From: DATLFP01 sp035540955
GTDB taxonomy: Bacteria > Actinomycetota > Acidimicrobiia > Acidimicrobiales > CADCSY01
NCBI GenBank assembly: GCA_035540955.1
Contig: DATLFP010000248.1
Span: 1 to 10,480 of the forward strand
Reading direction: 5' to 3'
DNA: 10,480 nucleotides
Shown here: positions 1-5,123 of the stretch, in pieces
How positions within the stretch are numbered: the stretch's first letter is position 1
Layout: each line of letters begins with the position of its first letter
The notes under the pieces: generated by a model
What the model saw: only the letters and a program-made list of their open reading frames with translations
What the model was told of the DNA's origin: nothing
Databases searched by the model: none
Position numbers and translations under genes: made by a program

Positions 1-20
1 GGGGTGGCCTTGGGGAGAAG

Positions 21-1130
21 TCAACGTGCGGGGTCGAGCAGCTCGGTGAACCCCGAGGGCAGGTGCCGGCCGATGACGAGCTGCTCGAGGATGCCGGTGC
101 CCACCCGGTCGCCCCAACGCGCCGTGCACAGCGCCTGGACGTGGAGGTGCTGGATCGCCATCGGGTCGAGGTCGTCGAGCCGCCACCGATCGGCCAGCAC
201 CGCCTCGTCCCCGAGCCACGAGCCGTGCGAGAACTGCGGGTGGAAGTAGCCGATGCCGAGCATCTGGAAGTCGAGCATCGGCTCGAGGTCGATGCGGTGG
301 CTCGTGCCGTCCAGCAGCTGCAGGATCACCGCCGCCCGCTGCGCCCGCCTCGTGCCCGGCTTCCAGTCGATCTCCCAGTCGACGGCCACCGCTCGCTCGG
401 TCGCCGGCGCCGGGACGCCGGGACGCTCGGCGGTCGGCGCCAGCTCGCCGTTCCAGTGCCATCGCCGACCGTCGGCGTCCTCCTGCACGTCGAAGTGCAC
501 GCAGGTGCCGTCGAAGGTGATCGGCGCCCACAGCCAGAAGAACTGCGGCTCGTCGGTGCCCGGCGCCCCGGCGTCGCGCTCACCCACGCCGCGGATGCCC
601 CACGACCGGTCACGCGAGCCGGCGACCTCGGACCCGCTCACCTCGATCCGCTCGCCGTCGATCACCACCCACCCGTCCCACGCGCCGAACTGCGTGAGCC
701 GCGTGTAGTCCATGACGACCCGCGGGCCCGAGTGGCGGGTGAAGCGGGGCTCCTGCATCGGCGCCGTCGTGGCCGAGAAGGTCAGGTCCGCTTCGATGCC
801 CGCCTCGTTCGGCCCGACGGTGACCCGCAGCCGCCGGAGCGGCTCGACCACCTCGACGGCGATCGGCCCCACGGTCATGTCCACCCGGTCGAGCGGCGCC
901 CGGCGGGAGGCGTGCACGTTCACCTGCTCGCCGCCCCGCACCACGCTGAACGCCGCGTCCTGCACGGCGCGGTTCGGGTACAGGCCCCATGCCGCCGCGA
1001 AGTAGAGCGACCCGTCGGCGGTGTAGCCGTTGAAGAAGTAGCGGTCATAGACGTTGCGGTCGCCGGAGTGGGGCTGGGCCACCGGCTCGGGCGTCTGGTG
1101 GATCGGGTAGTCGTCGAAGGGCGTGAGCAC
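21..1130 (-). CDS. DUF7064 / hydroxyneurosporene-synthase-like protein
   Basis: 369 aa from a GTG start. No signal peptide or membrane helix is visible, so it is probably cytoplasmic. The N-terminus is rich in aromatic residues (YFFNGYTADGSLYFAAA at about 31-47, then GLYPNR). The middle holds the motif RDRSWGIR (173-180), followed by FFWLWAPITFDG (197-208); near the C-terminus is GYFHPQFSHGSW (294-305). This pattern is familiar from the actinobacterial family annotated as DUF7064/DUF7065 or AttH/CrtC-like, a lipocalin-like beta-barrel pair related to carotenoid 1,2-hydratase (hydroxyneurosporene synthase). Members often sit among acyl-CoA and steroid genes, as here, but I know of no proven reaction. 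A lipid- or isoprenoid-binding role is inference. The start is supported by a TAGGTT hexamer 6 nt upstream and by the absence of a Shine-Dalgarno. It is divergent from the 76-aa protein gene by 55 bp. Confidence 0.8.
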   Translation of the reverse strand: MLTPFDDYPIHQTPEPVAQPHSGDRNVYDRYFFNGYTADGSLYFAAAWGLYPNRAVQDAAFSVVRGGEQVNVHASRRAPLDRVDMTVGPIAVEVVEPLRRLRVTVGPNEAGIEADLTFSATTAPMQEPRFTRHSGPRVVMDYTRLTQFGAWDGWVVIDGERIEVSGSEVAGSRDRSWGIRGVGERDAGAPGTDEPQFFWLWAPITFDGTCVHFDVQEDADGRRWHWNGELAPTAERPGVPAPATERAVAVDWEIDWKPGTRRAQRAAVILQLLDGTSHRIDLEPMLDFQMLGIGYFHPQFSHGSWLGDEAVLADRWRLDDLDPMAIQHLHVQALCTARWGDRVGTGILEQLVIGRHLPSGFTELLDPAR

Positions 1131-1136
1131 GGCGGC

Positions 1137-1142
1137 AACCTA
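1137..1142 (-). promoter_or_regulatory. Candidate -10 box of a leaderless promoter (TAGGTT)
   Basis: Read on the minus strand, TAGGTT is followed by the six bases GCCGCC and then the GTG start at 1130. A TANNNT hexamer ending 6-7 nt before the start codon is the known geometry of leaderless actinobacterial promoters. No Shine-Dalgarno is present. No clear -35 was found. Confidence 0.5.
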
Positions 1143-1170
1143 GGCGGGCGGTTCGCATCCCGGCGCGTGG

Positions 1171-1180
1171 GGAAGGAAGG
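1171..1180 (+). promoter_or_regulatory. Shine-Dalgarno region of the 76-aa protein
   Basis: The purine run GGAAGGAAGG ends 5 nt before GTG 1186 and 8 nt before ATG 1189. It is a strong ribosome-binding site and supports reading this short frame as a real gene. It fits the ATG slightly better than the GTG. Confidence 0.6.
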
Positions 1181-1185
1181 CGGTC

Positions 1186-1416
1186 GTGATGCTCCTCTGG
1201 CTCCCGGCGGCGTTCGCAGGGATCTGCGGCCTGCTGGCGCTGGCCACGCTCCTGGAGAGCCAGCGGGCGCGGGTGGCGGTCCGGCTCTCGGTGCGATCGG
1301 CCAAGGCGACGCCGGAACAGGCCGAGCGCCTCGTCGCCCTGGAGCTCGAGCGGGTGCTGCACGCCCACGGCTTCGACCGCTCCGACCACGCCGACCACGG
1401 GGGCCGGGCGGCGTGA
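1186..1416 (+). CDS. Small single-helix membrane protein, unknown function
   Basis: 76 aa if read from GTG 1186; ATG 1189, the next codon, is an equally good start. Residues about 3-22 (LLWLPAAFAGICGLLALATL) form one hydrophobic segment, followed by a basic stretch with several Arg residues (26-40), so an N-out/C-in helix with a cytoplasmic tail is likely. Residues 42-60 look like an amphipathic helix (TPEQAERLVALELERVL). The tail is rich in His and Asp, with His at 59, 61, 68 and 71. I do not recognise a family. The strong ribosome-binding site and membrane-protein character argue for a real gene. It is divergent from the DUF7064-like gene and converges on the phosphotransferase with 24 bp between stop codons. 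Confidence 0.6.
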   Translation: MMLLWLPAAFAGICGLLALATLLESQRARVAVRLSVRSAKATPEQAERLVALELERVLHAHGFDRSDHADHGGRAA

Positions 1417-1440
1417 CCGGGCTGTCCGATTGAGCTGACC

Positions 1441-2496
1441 TCAGGCGAAGCGGTCGAGCACCCGCTGCCAGTCGACGTCGAGAGCGGCCGTGAAGGCGCG
1501 TTCGGTGATCTCCCGCACCAGCGCCTCACCTCGCTCGTTGCCGAGGTCGATCTCGGCCCCGGCGTTCACCGGGATCACCAGGCACAGGAGCACCCCGGTG
1601 GCGTAGTCCTCCTTGGCCTGCTCCCAGCCGTAGGAGGCGATGCCGAGGGCGTCGTACCAGTGCCGGAGGACCGCCTCGTCGTGCCGGCGGCGGAGGTCGG
1701 CGCTCATGCTCTGGGCCAGCAGGTACGCGACGTCGTAGGCGCCTCCACCCCGCGTCGTGAGCTGCCAGTCGATCACCGCCACCTCGTCGGGGCCGAAGAA
1801 CAGGTTGTCGAGCCGGAAGTCGGTGTGCACGATCGTGCGGGGCGGGCGCGCCAGCTCGACGAGCATCGCGTCGAACACGTCGCGCACCCGCTCGCCGACC
1901 GCGAGCCCACCCTCGGGAACGACGTGCCCCCACTTCTCCACGAACGCCGGCCACGCGTCGCGGTACATCGTGGCCGCCTGCATCGTGATCGGGTGATCGG
2001 AGGTGGGCAGCCAGTCGAGGGCCTCGAGCGCCTCGGTGTCCCACCACTGCGCGTGGAACCGGGCGATGGCGGCGACCGCCCGCTTGGCCTGGTCGACGGT
2101 CATGCCCGCCACCTGATCGGCGAGCTCGAGGTGCGACAGGTCCTCGAGCACGAGCACGAACCGGCCGGCTTCCACGTCCATGGCGGCGTGCCACGCCCTC
2201 GGGATGCGCAGCTCGGCGCTCGGCGCGACGTGCTGGAAGAACCGGACCTCCCGCTCGTAGAACTGCAGCGCCATCCCGATCGCCTTGTTCGCCGGGGCGT
2301 GGGTCGGCAGCTTCACGATCACCGACTCGGGCGCCTCCGCCGGTCGGGATCCGTCGTAGTCGAGGCGCACGCGGAGGAGGTCACCGAGCAGACCGACGCC
2401 GACACCGATGGGCTCGGCATCGATGGCGGTGATGGGGAGGCCGAGGGTCTCGGCCATCCACGCGGCGGTGACGTCTTCGGTTGTCGCGGGGATCAT
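1441..2496 (-). CDS. APH-like phosphotransferase (aminoglycoside phosphotransferase/choline kinase fold)
   Basis: 351 aa, usual length for the family. The kinase-like parts are in order: a glycine-rich stretch IGVGVGLLGDLLRV (30-43) in the nucleotide-loop position, the ATP-anchoring lysine in VIVK (K62), helix-C glutamates E81/E83, the hinge VLVLEDL (114-120), the catalytic loop HTDFRLDN (224-231, with D226 as base and N231) and the metal-binding VIDWQ (D243). The second catalytic-loop residue is Thr rather than the Gly of the APH motif HGD, which is common in this branch. These enzymes transfer ATP phosphate to small hydroxylated substrates. In human ACAD10/ACAD11 the same fold is fused to an acyl-CoA dehydrogenase and acts on 4-hydroxyacyl-CoAs; the ACAD gene about 390 bp away makes a similar role possible, but that is inference. 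The start has TAGGTT six bases upstream, identical to the hexamer of the 21-1130 gene. Confidence 0.88.
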   Translation of the reverse strand: MIPATTEDVTAAWMAETLGLPITAIDAEPIGVGVGLLGDLLRVRLDYDGSRPAEAPESVIVKLPTHAPANKAIGMALQFYEREVRFFQHVAPSAELRIPRAWHAAMDVEAGRFVLVLEDLSHLELADQVAGMTVDQAKRAVAAIARFHAQWWDTEALEALDWLPTSDHPITMQAATMYRDAWPAFVEKWGHVVPEGGLAVGERVRDVFDAMLVELARPPRTIVHTDFRLDNLFFGPDEVAVIDWQLTTRGGGAYDVAYLLAQSMSADLRRRHDEAVLRHWYDALGIASYGWEQAKEDYATGVLLCLVIPVNAGAEIDLGNERGEALVREITERAFTAALDVDWQRVLDRFA

Positions 2497-2502
2497 CCCC
2501 GC

Positions 2503-2508
2503 AACCTA
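2503..2508 (-). promoter_or_regulatory. Candidate -10 box of a leaderless promoter (TAGGTT)
   Basis: On the minus strand TAGGTT, six bases (GCGGGG), then ATG at 2496. The hexamer and the two bases after it (GC) match the 1137-1142 site exactly. A perfect 10-bp palindrome, CGACGCGTCG (2509-2518), abuts it upstream, in the -10/-35 spacer, where a repressor could bind. The phosphotransferase may therefore have its own promoter although it lies only 35 bp downstream of the 66-aa gene. Confidence 0.5.
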
Positions 2509-2531
2509 CGACGCGTCGAGGACGTGCGCGC

Positions 2532-2732
2532 CTAGGACTTGTTGCGGGTCACCAGGGCGACGACGCCGGCGATCACGAGACCGACGACGGCGACCTTCAC
2601 GAGGAACATGACCGCACCGATGATCCAGGACAGGATCCACAGCACCGCCATCACCGCGATCACGCCGACGACGACCGCCAGCACGGTGTCCGCGGTGTCG
2701 AGCGCCGAGCCCCCACGTCGAGCGAGATTCAT
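2532..2732 (-). CDS. Small two-helix membrane protein, unknown function
   Basis: 66 aa. After a short basic N-terminus (MNLARRGGSALDTAD) almost everything from residue 17 to 62 is Val, Leu, Ile, Ala, Gly, Trp or Phe. The only charge is K46, which separates two likely helices (about 17-40 and 47-62). The end is TRNKS, a basic cytoplasmic anchor. Such sustained hydrophobicity would be unlikely in a random GC-rich frame, and the overlapping frames on both strands give low-complexity Arg/Asp/His/Thr-rich translations. No family is recognised, though small proteins of this type are common in actinobacteria. No good Shine-Dalgarno or TANNNT box is seen. The phosphotransferase start lies 35 bp downstream on the same strand, so co-transcription is possible. 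Confidence 0.6.
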   Translation of the reverse strand: MNLARRGGSALDTADTVLAVVVGVIAVMAVLWILSWIIGAVMFLVKVAVVGLVIAGVVALVTRNKS

Positions 2733-2764
2733 GGTTCGAGCCTGACACGCCGGGGTCCCGTTGT

Positions 2765-2791
2765 CACCGTGTCAAGGGTCACCTGACGGTG
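2765..2791. repeat. Imperfect inverted repeat in the divergent region, candidate operator
   Basis: CACCGT-G-TCA (2765-2774) faces TGACGGTG (2784-2791): an 8-bp complementary stem with one extra G in the left arm and a 9-nt loop. The surroundings are dense in GTCA/TGAC half-sites. It lies about 30-60 bp upstream of the 66-aa gene start and about 85-110 bp upstream of the ACAD promoter, so it would more easily control the minus-strand gene. Binding by a TetR- or GntR-type regulator is speculation. Confidence 0.3.
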
Positions 2792-2873
2792 TGACGTTCG
2801 ACTCGGCCGGCCGGGAGGCGAGGGGTGGGCCTGGTGAAGGGCCGCCGCTTGGCCGCCGGCCGCCGGCGGGGCC

Positions 2874-2879
2874 TACCGT
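2874..2879 (+). promoter_or_regulatory. Candidate -10 box of a leaderless promoter (TACCGT)
   Basis: TACCGT is followed by six bases (CGGGCC) and the ATG of the ACAD at 2886. There is no Shine-Dalgarno. A poor -35-like TTGGCC lies at 2849-2854 with a 19-bp spacer. The spacer is an almost pure G/C run (2855-2873). Confidence 0.45.
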
Positions 2880-2885
2880 CGGGCC

Positions 2886-4133
2886 ATGTACGAATGGTCC
2901 GAAGAGCAGCAGATGATCCGCGACGCGGTCCGCCAGTTCGTCGACAAGGAGATCCGCCCCCACGTCGAGGCCCTCGAGCACGGCGACCTCCCGCCCTACG
3001 ACATCCTCCGCAAGCTGTTCAAGACCTTCGGCATGGATCAGATGGCGCGGGCGGGCTTCGAGCGCCGCATCGCCGCCGAGAAGGCGGGCGAGTCCCGCCC
3101 GGCCCGGGATGACGGTGGCGAGACAGGTGGCGAGGCAGATGGCGAGGGCCGGGGTGGAGGCGGTGCCGGGATGACGCTCATCCCGATCATCGAGCTGTGC
3201 CGGGTGTGTCCGGGCATGGTGACCGCCATGGGGGTGTCGATGGGGCTCACCGCCTCGGCGATCATGTCGCGGGGCACCACCGCCCAGAAGGAGCGGTGGG
3301 CGGGCGACCTCCTGACCCTCGACAAGATCGGCGCCTGGGCCATCACCGAGCCCGACTCCGGTTCCGACGCCTTCGGTTCCATGAAGTCGACGGCGCGCCG
3401 CGACGGCGAGGAGTACCTGCTGAACGGCTCGAAGACCTTCATCACCAACGGGCCCTATGCGGACACGATCGTGTTCATCTGCAAGCTCGACGAAGGCAAC
3501 CCGCCGGCCGAGCGCAAGGTGCTGTCCTTCGTGCTCGACCGGGGCATGCCCGGTCTCGAGCAGAGCCCGCCGCTGCGCAAGATGGGCATGCACTCGAGCC
3601 CGACCGGCCAGCTGTTCCTGTCCGACGTCCGGGTCGGGCGCGATCGGCTCATCGGCGAGACCGAGGACGCGAAGGGCGGCCGCGAGGGTGCCAAGGACAC
3701 CTTCTCGATGGAGCGATCGGGCGTGGCCGCGATGGCACTCGGGATCATCGAGGAGTGCCTCGACCTGTCGATCGACTACGCGAAGAACCGCGTGCAGTTC
3801 GGTCAGCCCATCGGCCAGTTCCAGCTGATCCAGGAGAAGCTGGCCCGCATGGAGGTCGCCCGGCTCAACGTGCAGAACCTCGTGTTCCGCACCCTCGAGA
3901 TGGGCGCCGCCGGCAAGGGGCTCAGCCTCGCCGAGGCGTCGGCCATGAAGCTCTACTCGGCACGCGCCGCGATGGAGGTGGCACTCGAAGCGGTGCAGCT
4001 GTTCGGGGGGAACGGCTACATGGCCGAGTTCCGGGTCGAGCAGCTCGCCCGCGACGCCAAGGTGCTGCAGATCTACGCGGGGACCGACGAGATCCAGATC
4101 ACCCACATCGCCCGGGCGCTGCTGGCGGACTGA
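2886..4133 (+). CDS. Acyl-CoA dehydrogenase (FAD-dependent), isovaleryl-type base position
   Basis: 415 aa, near the usual 380-400 plus an insertion. Expected role: FAD-linked alpha,beta-dehydrogenation of an acyl-CoA, electrons passing to electron-transfer flavoprotein. Domains: N-terminal helical (about 4-140), beta domain with WAITEPDSGSDAFGS (151-165) and GSKTFITNGPYADT (181-194), and C-terminal helical (about 272-412) with RVQFGQPIGQFQ (302-313) and QLFGGNGYMAE (371-381). The motif that is IYEGT in MCAD and SCAD reads IYAGTDEIQ, so the usual base is Ala (A398). A glutamate, E276 in FSMER, sits where isovaleryl-CoA and long-chain dehydrogenases keep theirs, so activity is probably retained. 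Residues about 70-95 form a Gly/Glu/Asp-rich linker built of 12-bp DNA repeats. The start is set by N-terminal family similarity (MYEWSEEQ) and the TACCGT box. Substrate unknown; branched chains are possible. Confidence 0.93.
   Translation: MYEWSEEQQMIRDAVRQFVDKEIRPHVEALEHGDLPPYDILRKLFKTFGMDQMARAGFERRIAAEKAGESRPARDDGGETGGEADGEGRGGGGAGMTLIPIIELCRVCPGMVTAMGVSMGLTASAIMSRGTTAQKERWAGDLLTLDKIGAWAITEPDSGSDAFGSMKSTARRDGEEYLLNGSKTFITNGPYADTIVFICKLDEGNPPAERKVLSFVLDRGMPGLEQSPPLRKMGMHSSPTGQLFLSDVRVGRDRLIGETEDAKGGREGAKDTFSMERSGVAAMALGIIEECLDLSIDYAKNRVQFGQPIGQFQLIQEKLARMEVARLNVQNLVFRTLEMGAAGKGLSLAEASAMKLYSARAAMEVALEAVQLFGGNGYMAEFRVEQLARDAKVLQIYAGTDEIQITHIARALLAD
3114..3149 (+). repeat. 12-bp x 3 in-frame tandem repeat within the ACAD gene
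   Basis: Three head-to-tail units GGTGGCGAGACA, GGTGGCGAGGCA and GATGGCGAGGGC encode GGET-GGEA-DGEG (residues 77-88). Unit length is a multiple of three, so copy-number change would keep the frame. It lies in the Gly/Glu-rich, probably disordered insertion of the N-terminal domain. Confidence 0.7.
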
Positions 4134-4150
4134 CCGTCCGTCTCCGGGAT

Positions 4151-4179
4151 CGACCGCTAGCCGGGGTTGCCGGCGGTCG
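4151..4179. terminator. Candidate bidirectional hairpin between convergent genes
   Basis: CGACC (4151-4155) pairs with GGTCG (4175-4179), and GCCGG (4160-4164) with CCGGC (4170-4174), around loop GGTTG, with a 4-nt bulge on the left. It begins 17 bp after the ACAD stop and spans the stop of the M23 gene. No T-tract follows on either strand, so it would be a stem-only terminator. Part is coding, so the evidence is weak. Confidence 0.3.
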
Positions 4180-4846
4180 ACGCTCCGCCGGCCGGGAGCC
4201 ACGTCGCCGGGTTGCGGGCGACCCCGTGCTCGCGCACCTCGTAGTGGAGGTGGGCGGCGGTGACGCTCCCCGACGCACCGACGGTGCCCACGACCGCGCC
4301 CTGCTCGACGACCTGGCCGACGGTCGCCGAGATCGAGGCGAGATGGTTGTAGCTCGTGAGCAGCCCGTCGCCGTGGTCGATGTGCACGACGCGGCCGTAG
4401 CCCCGCATCCCCCAGCCGGCCTGCACGACGGTCCCGCGGTGGGCGGCGACCACCGGGCTCCCGTAGGCCGCGTCGATGTCGACGCCCTCGTGCATCCGGC
4501 CCCACCGTCGCCCGAAGGGCGAGGTGACCGGGCCGTCGGCGGGCCAGATCCAGGTCGAGGGATCGGTGACCGACGGCGGCGCCATCGGCGGGGGCGGACC
4601 CTCGGCCCGAACCGCCGGGAGGGGCTTGGCCTGGTCGGGTCGGGTCACGGTCTCCGTGGCCTTGGTGGTGAGTCGCACCGCGAGGCGCACCGAGTCGGTG
4701 GTGGTGCTGAGCCAGCTGACCACGGTCAGCTTCTTGACCGGTCCGGCCGGGGCGTCGGTCTGGGCCACCGCCGAGGCGGCCAGGAACGGGGCCGCCAGCA
4801 AGGCAAGCGTCAGGGCGGCTACGGGCCGCAACCGGCGCGACTGCAT
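4157..4846 (-). CDS. Secreted M23 family metalloendopeptidase (LytM-like)
   Basis: 229 aa. The signal peptide has RR near the start, a hydrophobic core (ALTLALLAAPFLAASA) and likely cleavage after AVA or AVAQ (about 28/29), so the enzyme is exported. Residues 30-98 are a Thr/Pro-rich linker. The M23 domain (about 99-215) opens with WIWPADGPVTSPFGRRWG. It has all key residues: zinc ligands H119 and D123 in HEGVD, H201 in HLHYE, and catalytic histidines H168 (YNHLAS) and H199. M23 enzymes cut peptide bonds in peptidoglycan cross-links. At 229 aa it is a minimal member with no LysM or SH3 binding domain, and no coiled coil is seen, so it is likely a hydrolase rather than an EnvC-type activator. 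A Shine-Dalgarno AGGGAG lies 10 nt upstream. It converges on the ACAD gene with 23 bp between stops. Confidence 0.92.
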   Translation of the reverse strand: MQSRRLRPVAALTLALLAAPFLAASAVAQTDAPAGPVKKLTVVSWLSTTTDSVRLAVRLTTKATETVTRPDQAKPLPAVRAEGPPPPMAPPSVTDPSTWIWPADGPVTSPFGRRWGRMHEGVDIDAAYGSPVVAAHRGTVVQAGWGMRGYGRVVHIDHGDGLLTSYNHLASISATVGQVVEQGAVVGTVGASGSVTAAHLHYEVREHGVARNPATWLPAGGASTAGNPG

Positions 4847-4856
4847 GAGGTGATGT

Positions 4857-4862
4857 CTCCCT
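4857..4862 (-). promoter_or_regulatory. Shine-Dalgarno of the M23 gene
   Basis: On the minus strand AGGGAG ends 10 nt before ATG 4846. Spacing is on the long side but the site is clearly purine-rich in a GC-rich leader, and it supports this start, which gives a clean signal peptide. Confidence 0.45.
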
Positions 4863-4893
4863 GAGCTCGTGCCGGGTGCCGCCTACTCCGTCA

Positions 4894-4913
4894 CCCGGTC
4901 GTAACAGACCGGG
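4894..4913 (-). promoter_or_regulatory. Perfect 7-bp hairpin in the M23 leader
   Basis: CCCGGTC and GACCGGG (minus strand) pair perfectly around a 6-nt loop, TGTTAC. It sits 2-3 nt downstream of a TACCTT hexamer (4916-4921) and about 48 nt before the M23 start. If TACCTT is a -10 box, the transcript would start at or just inside the hairpin, giving a structured 5' end. Alternatively it is a stem-only terminator for the ACAD that ends at 5105. No known riboswitch class could be matched. Confidence 0.4.
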
Positions 4914-4915
4914 GC

Positions 4916-4921
4916 AAGGTA
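4916..4921 (-). promoter_or_regulatory. Candidate -10 box for the M23 gene (TACCTT)
   Basis: TACCTT on the minus strand fits the TANNNT consensus of actinobacterial housekeeping promoters and would give a leader of about 60 nt carrying the Shine-Dalgarno. No consensus -35 is seen at 16-19 bp, so this is a weak call. Confidence 0.3.
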
Positions 4922-4963
4922 GCGGGTTCCGACACGGAATGGGAGTCAGGCAGCAATACTTCC

Positions 4964-4988
4964 GTCACAAATGACCCGTCCATGACCC
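4964..4988. repeat. GTCA/TGAC half-site cluster in the intergenic region
   Basis: GTCA (4964-4967) and TGAC (4972-4975) form an inverted pair around CAAA. ATGACCC then occurs twice, at 4971-4977 and 4982-4988, exactly 11 bp apart, about one helical turn. It lies 43-67 bp upstream of the candidate M23 -10 box, a plausible activator position. The binding protein is unknown. Confidence 0.3.
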
Positions 4989-5039
4989 ATCCGGGGCGTT
5001 GACGGCCTGGGATTGTGGAGGGACGGCGACGGCCCGGTT

Positions 5040-5123
5040 ACGGCTCCGCGATGTGACGGCTCTGCGATCTCTACGGCTCTGCGATCTCGACGGCTCTGCG
5101 ATCTCTACAGGTCCGCGATCTCG
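5040..5123 (-). repeat. 17-bp x 5 tandem repeat spanning the 3' end of the DmdC-like ACAD
   Basis: On the minus strand the units are: 5107-5123 CGAGATCGCGGACCTGT, 5090-5106 AGAGATCGCAGAGCCGT, 5073-5089 CGAGATCGCAGAGCCGT, 5056-5072 (identical to 5090-5106) and a diverged 16-bp unit at 5040-5055. The second and fourth units being identical suggests a 34-bp duplication step. The first unit encodes the last residues of the ACAD (YEIADL), and the TAG stop is formed where its final T meets the AG of the next unit. Unit length is not a multiple of three, so later copies are out of frame. Confidence 0.85.

Noticed and set aside
1..20. Possible gene at the left edge
   Set aside because: Only 20 bases lie outside the first gene; nothing can be supported from them.
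1417..1440. Terminator between the convergent 76-aa gene and the phosphotransferase
   Set aside because: Only a very short TGAG...CTCA-type match is present, with no stable stem and no T-tract in the 24-bp gap.
2841..2873. GC-rich palindromic run upstream of the first ACAD as a terminator or operator
   Set aside because: It is simple GCC/GGC repetition that can fold many ways; it reads as composition, and it lies in the promoter spacer.
3060..3175. Frameshift or pseudogene explanation for the odd Gly/Glu-rich stretch of the first ACAD
   Set aside because: The frame is continuous, conserved helices continue correctly on both sides, and the repeats are multiples of three. I recall family members having variable low-complexity loops here.
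2772..4505. 577-codon minus-strand open frame over the first ACAD and part of the M23 gene
   Set aside because: It is antisense to a well-supported ACAD and overlaps the M23 domain in another frame; composition is Arg/Gly/His-rich with no recognisable domain.
4861..5000. c-di-AMP (ydaO-type) riboswitch upstream of the M23 gene
   Set aside because: A GGAGTAGGCGG stretch vaguely recalls the 3' end of that class, but the diagnostic GCCGAA and GGGGU elements and the paired stems were not found.
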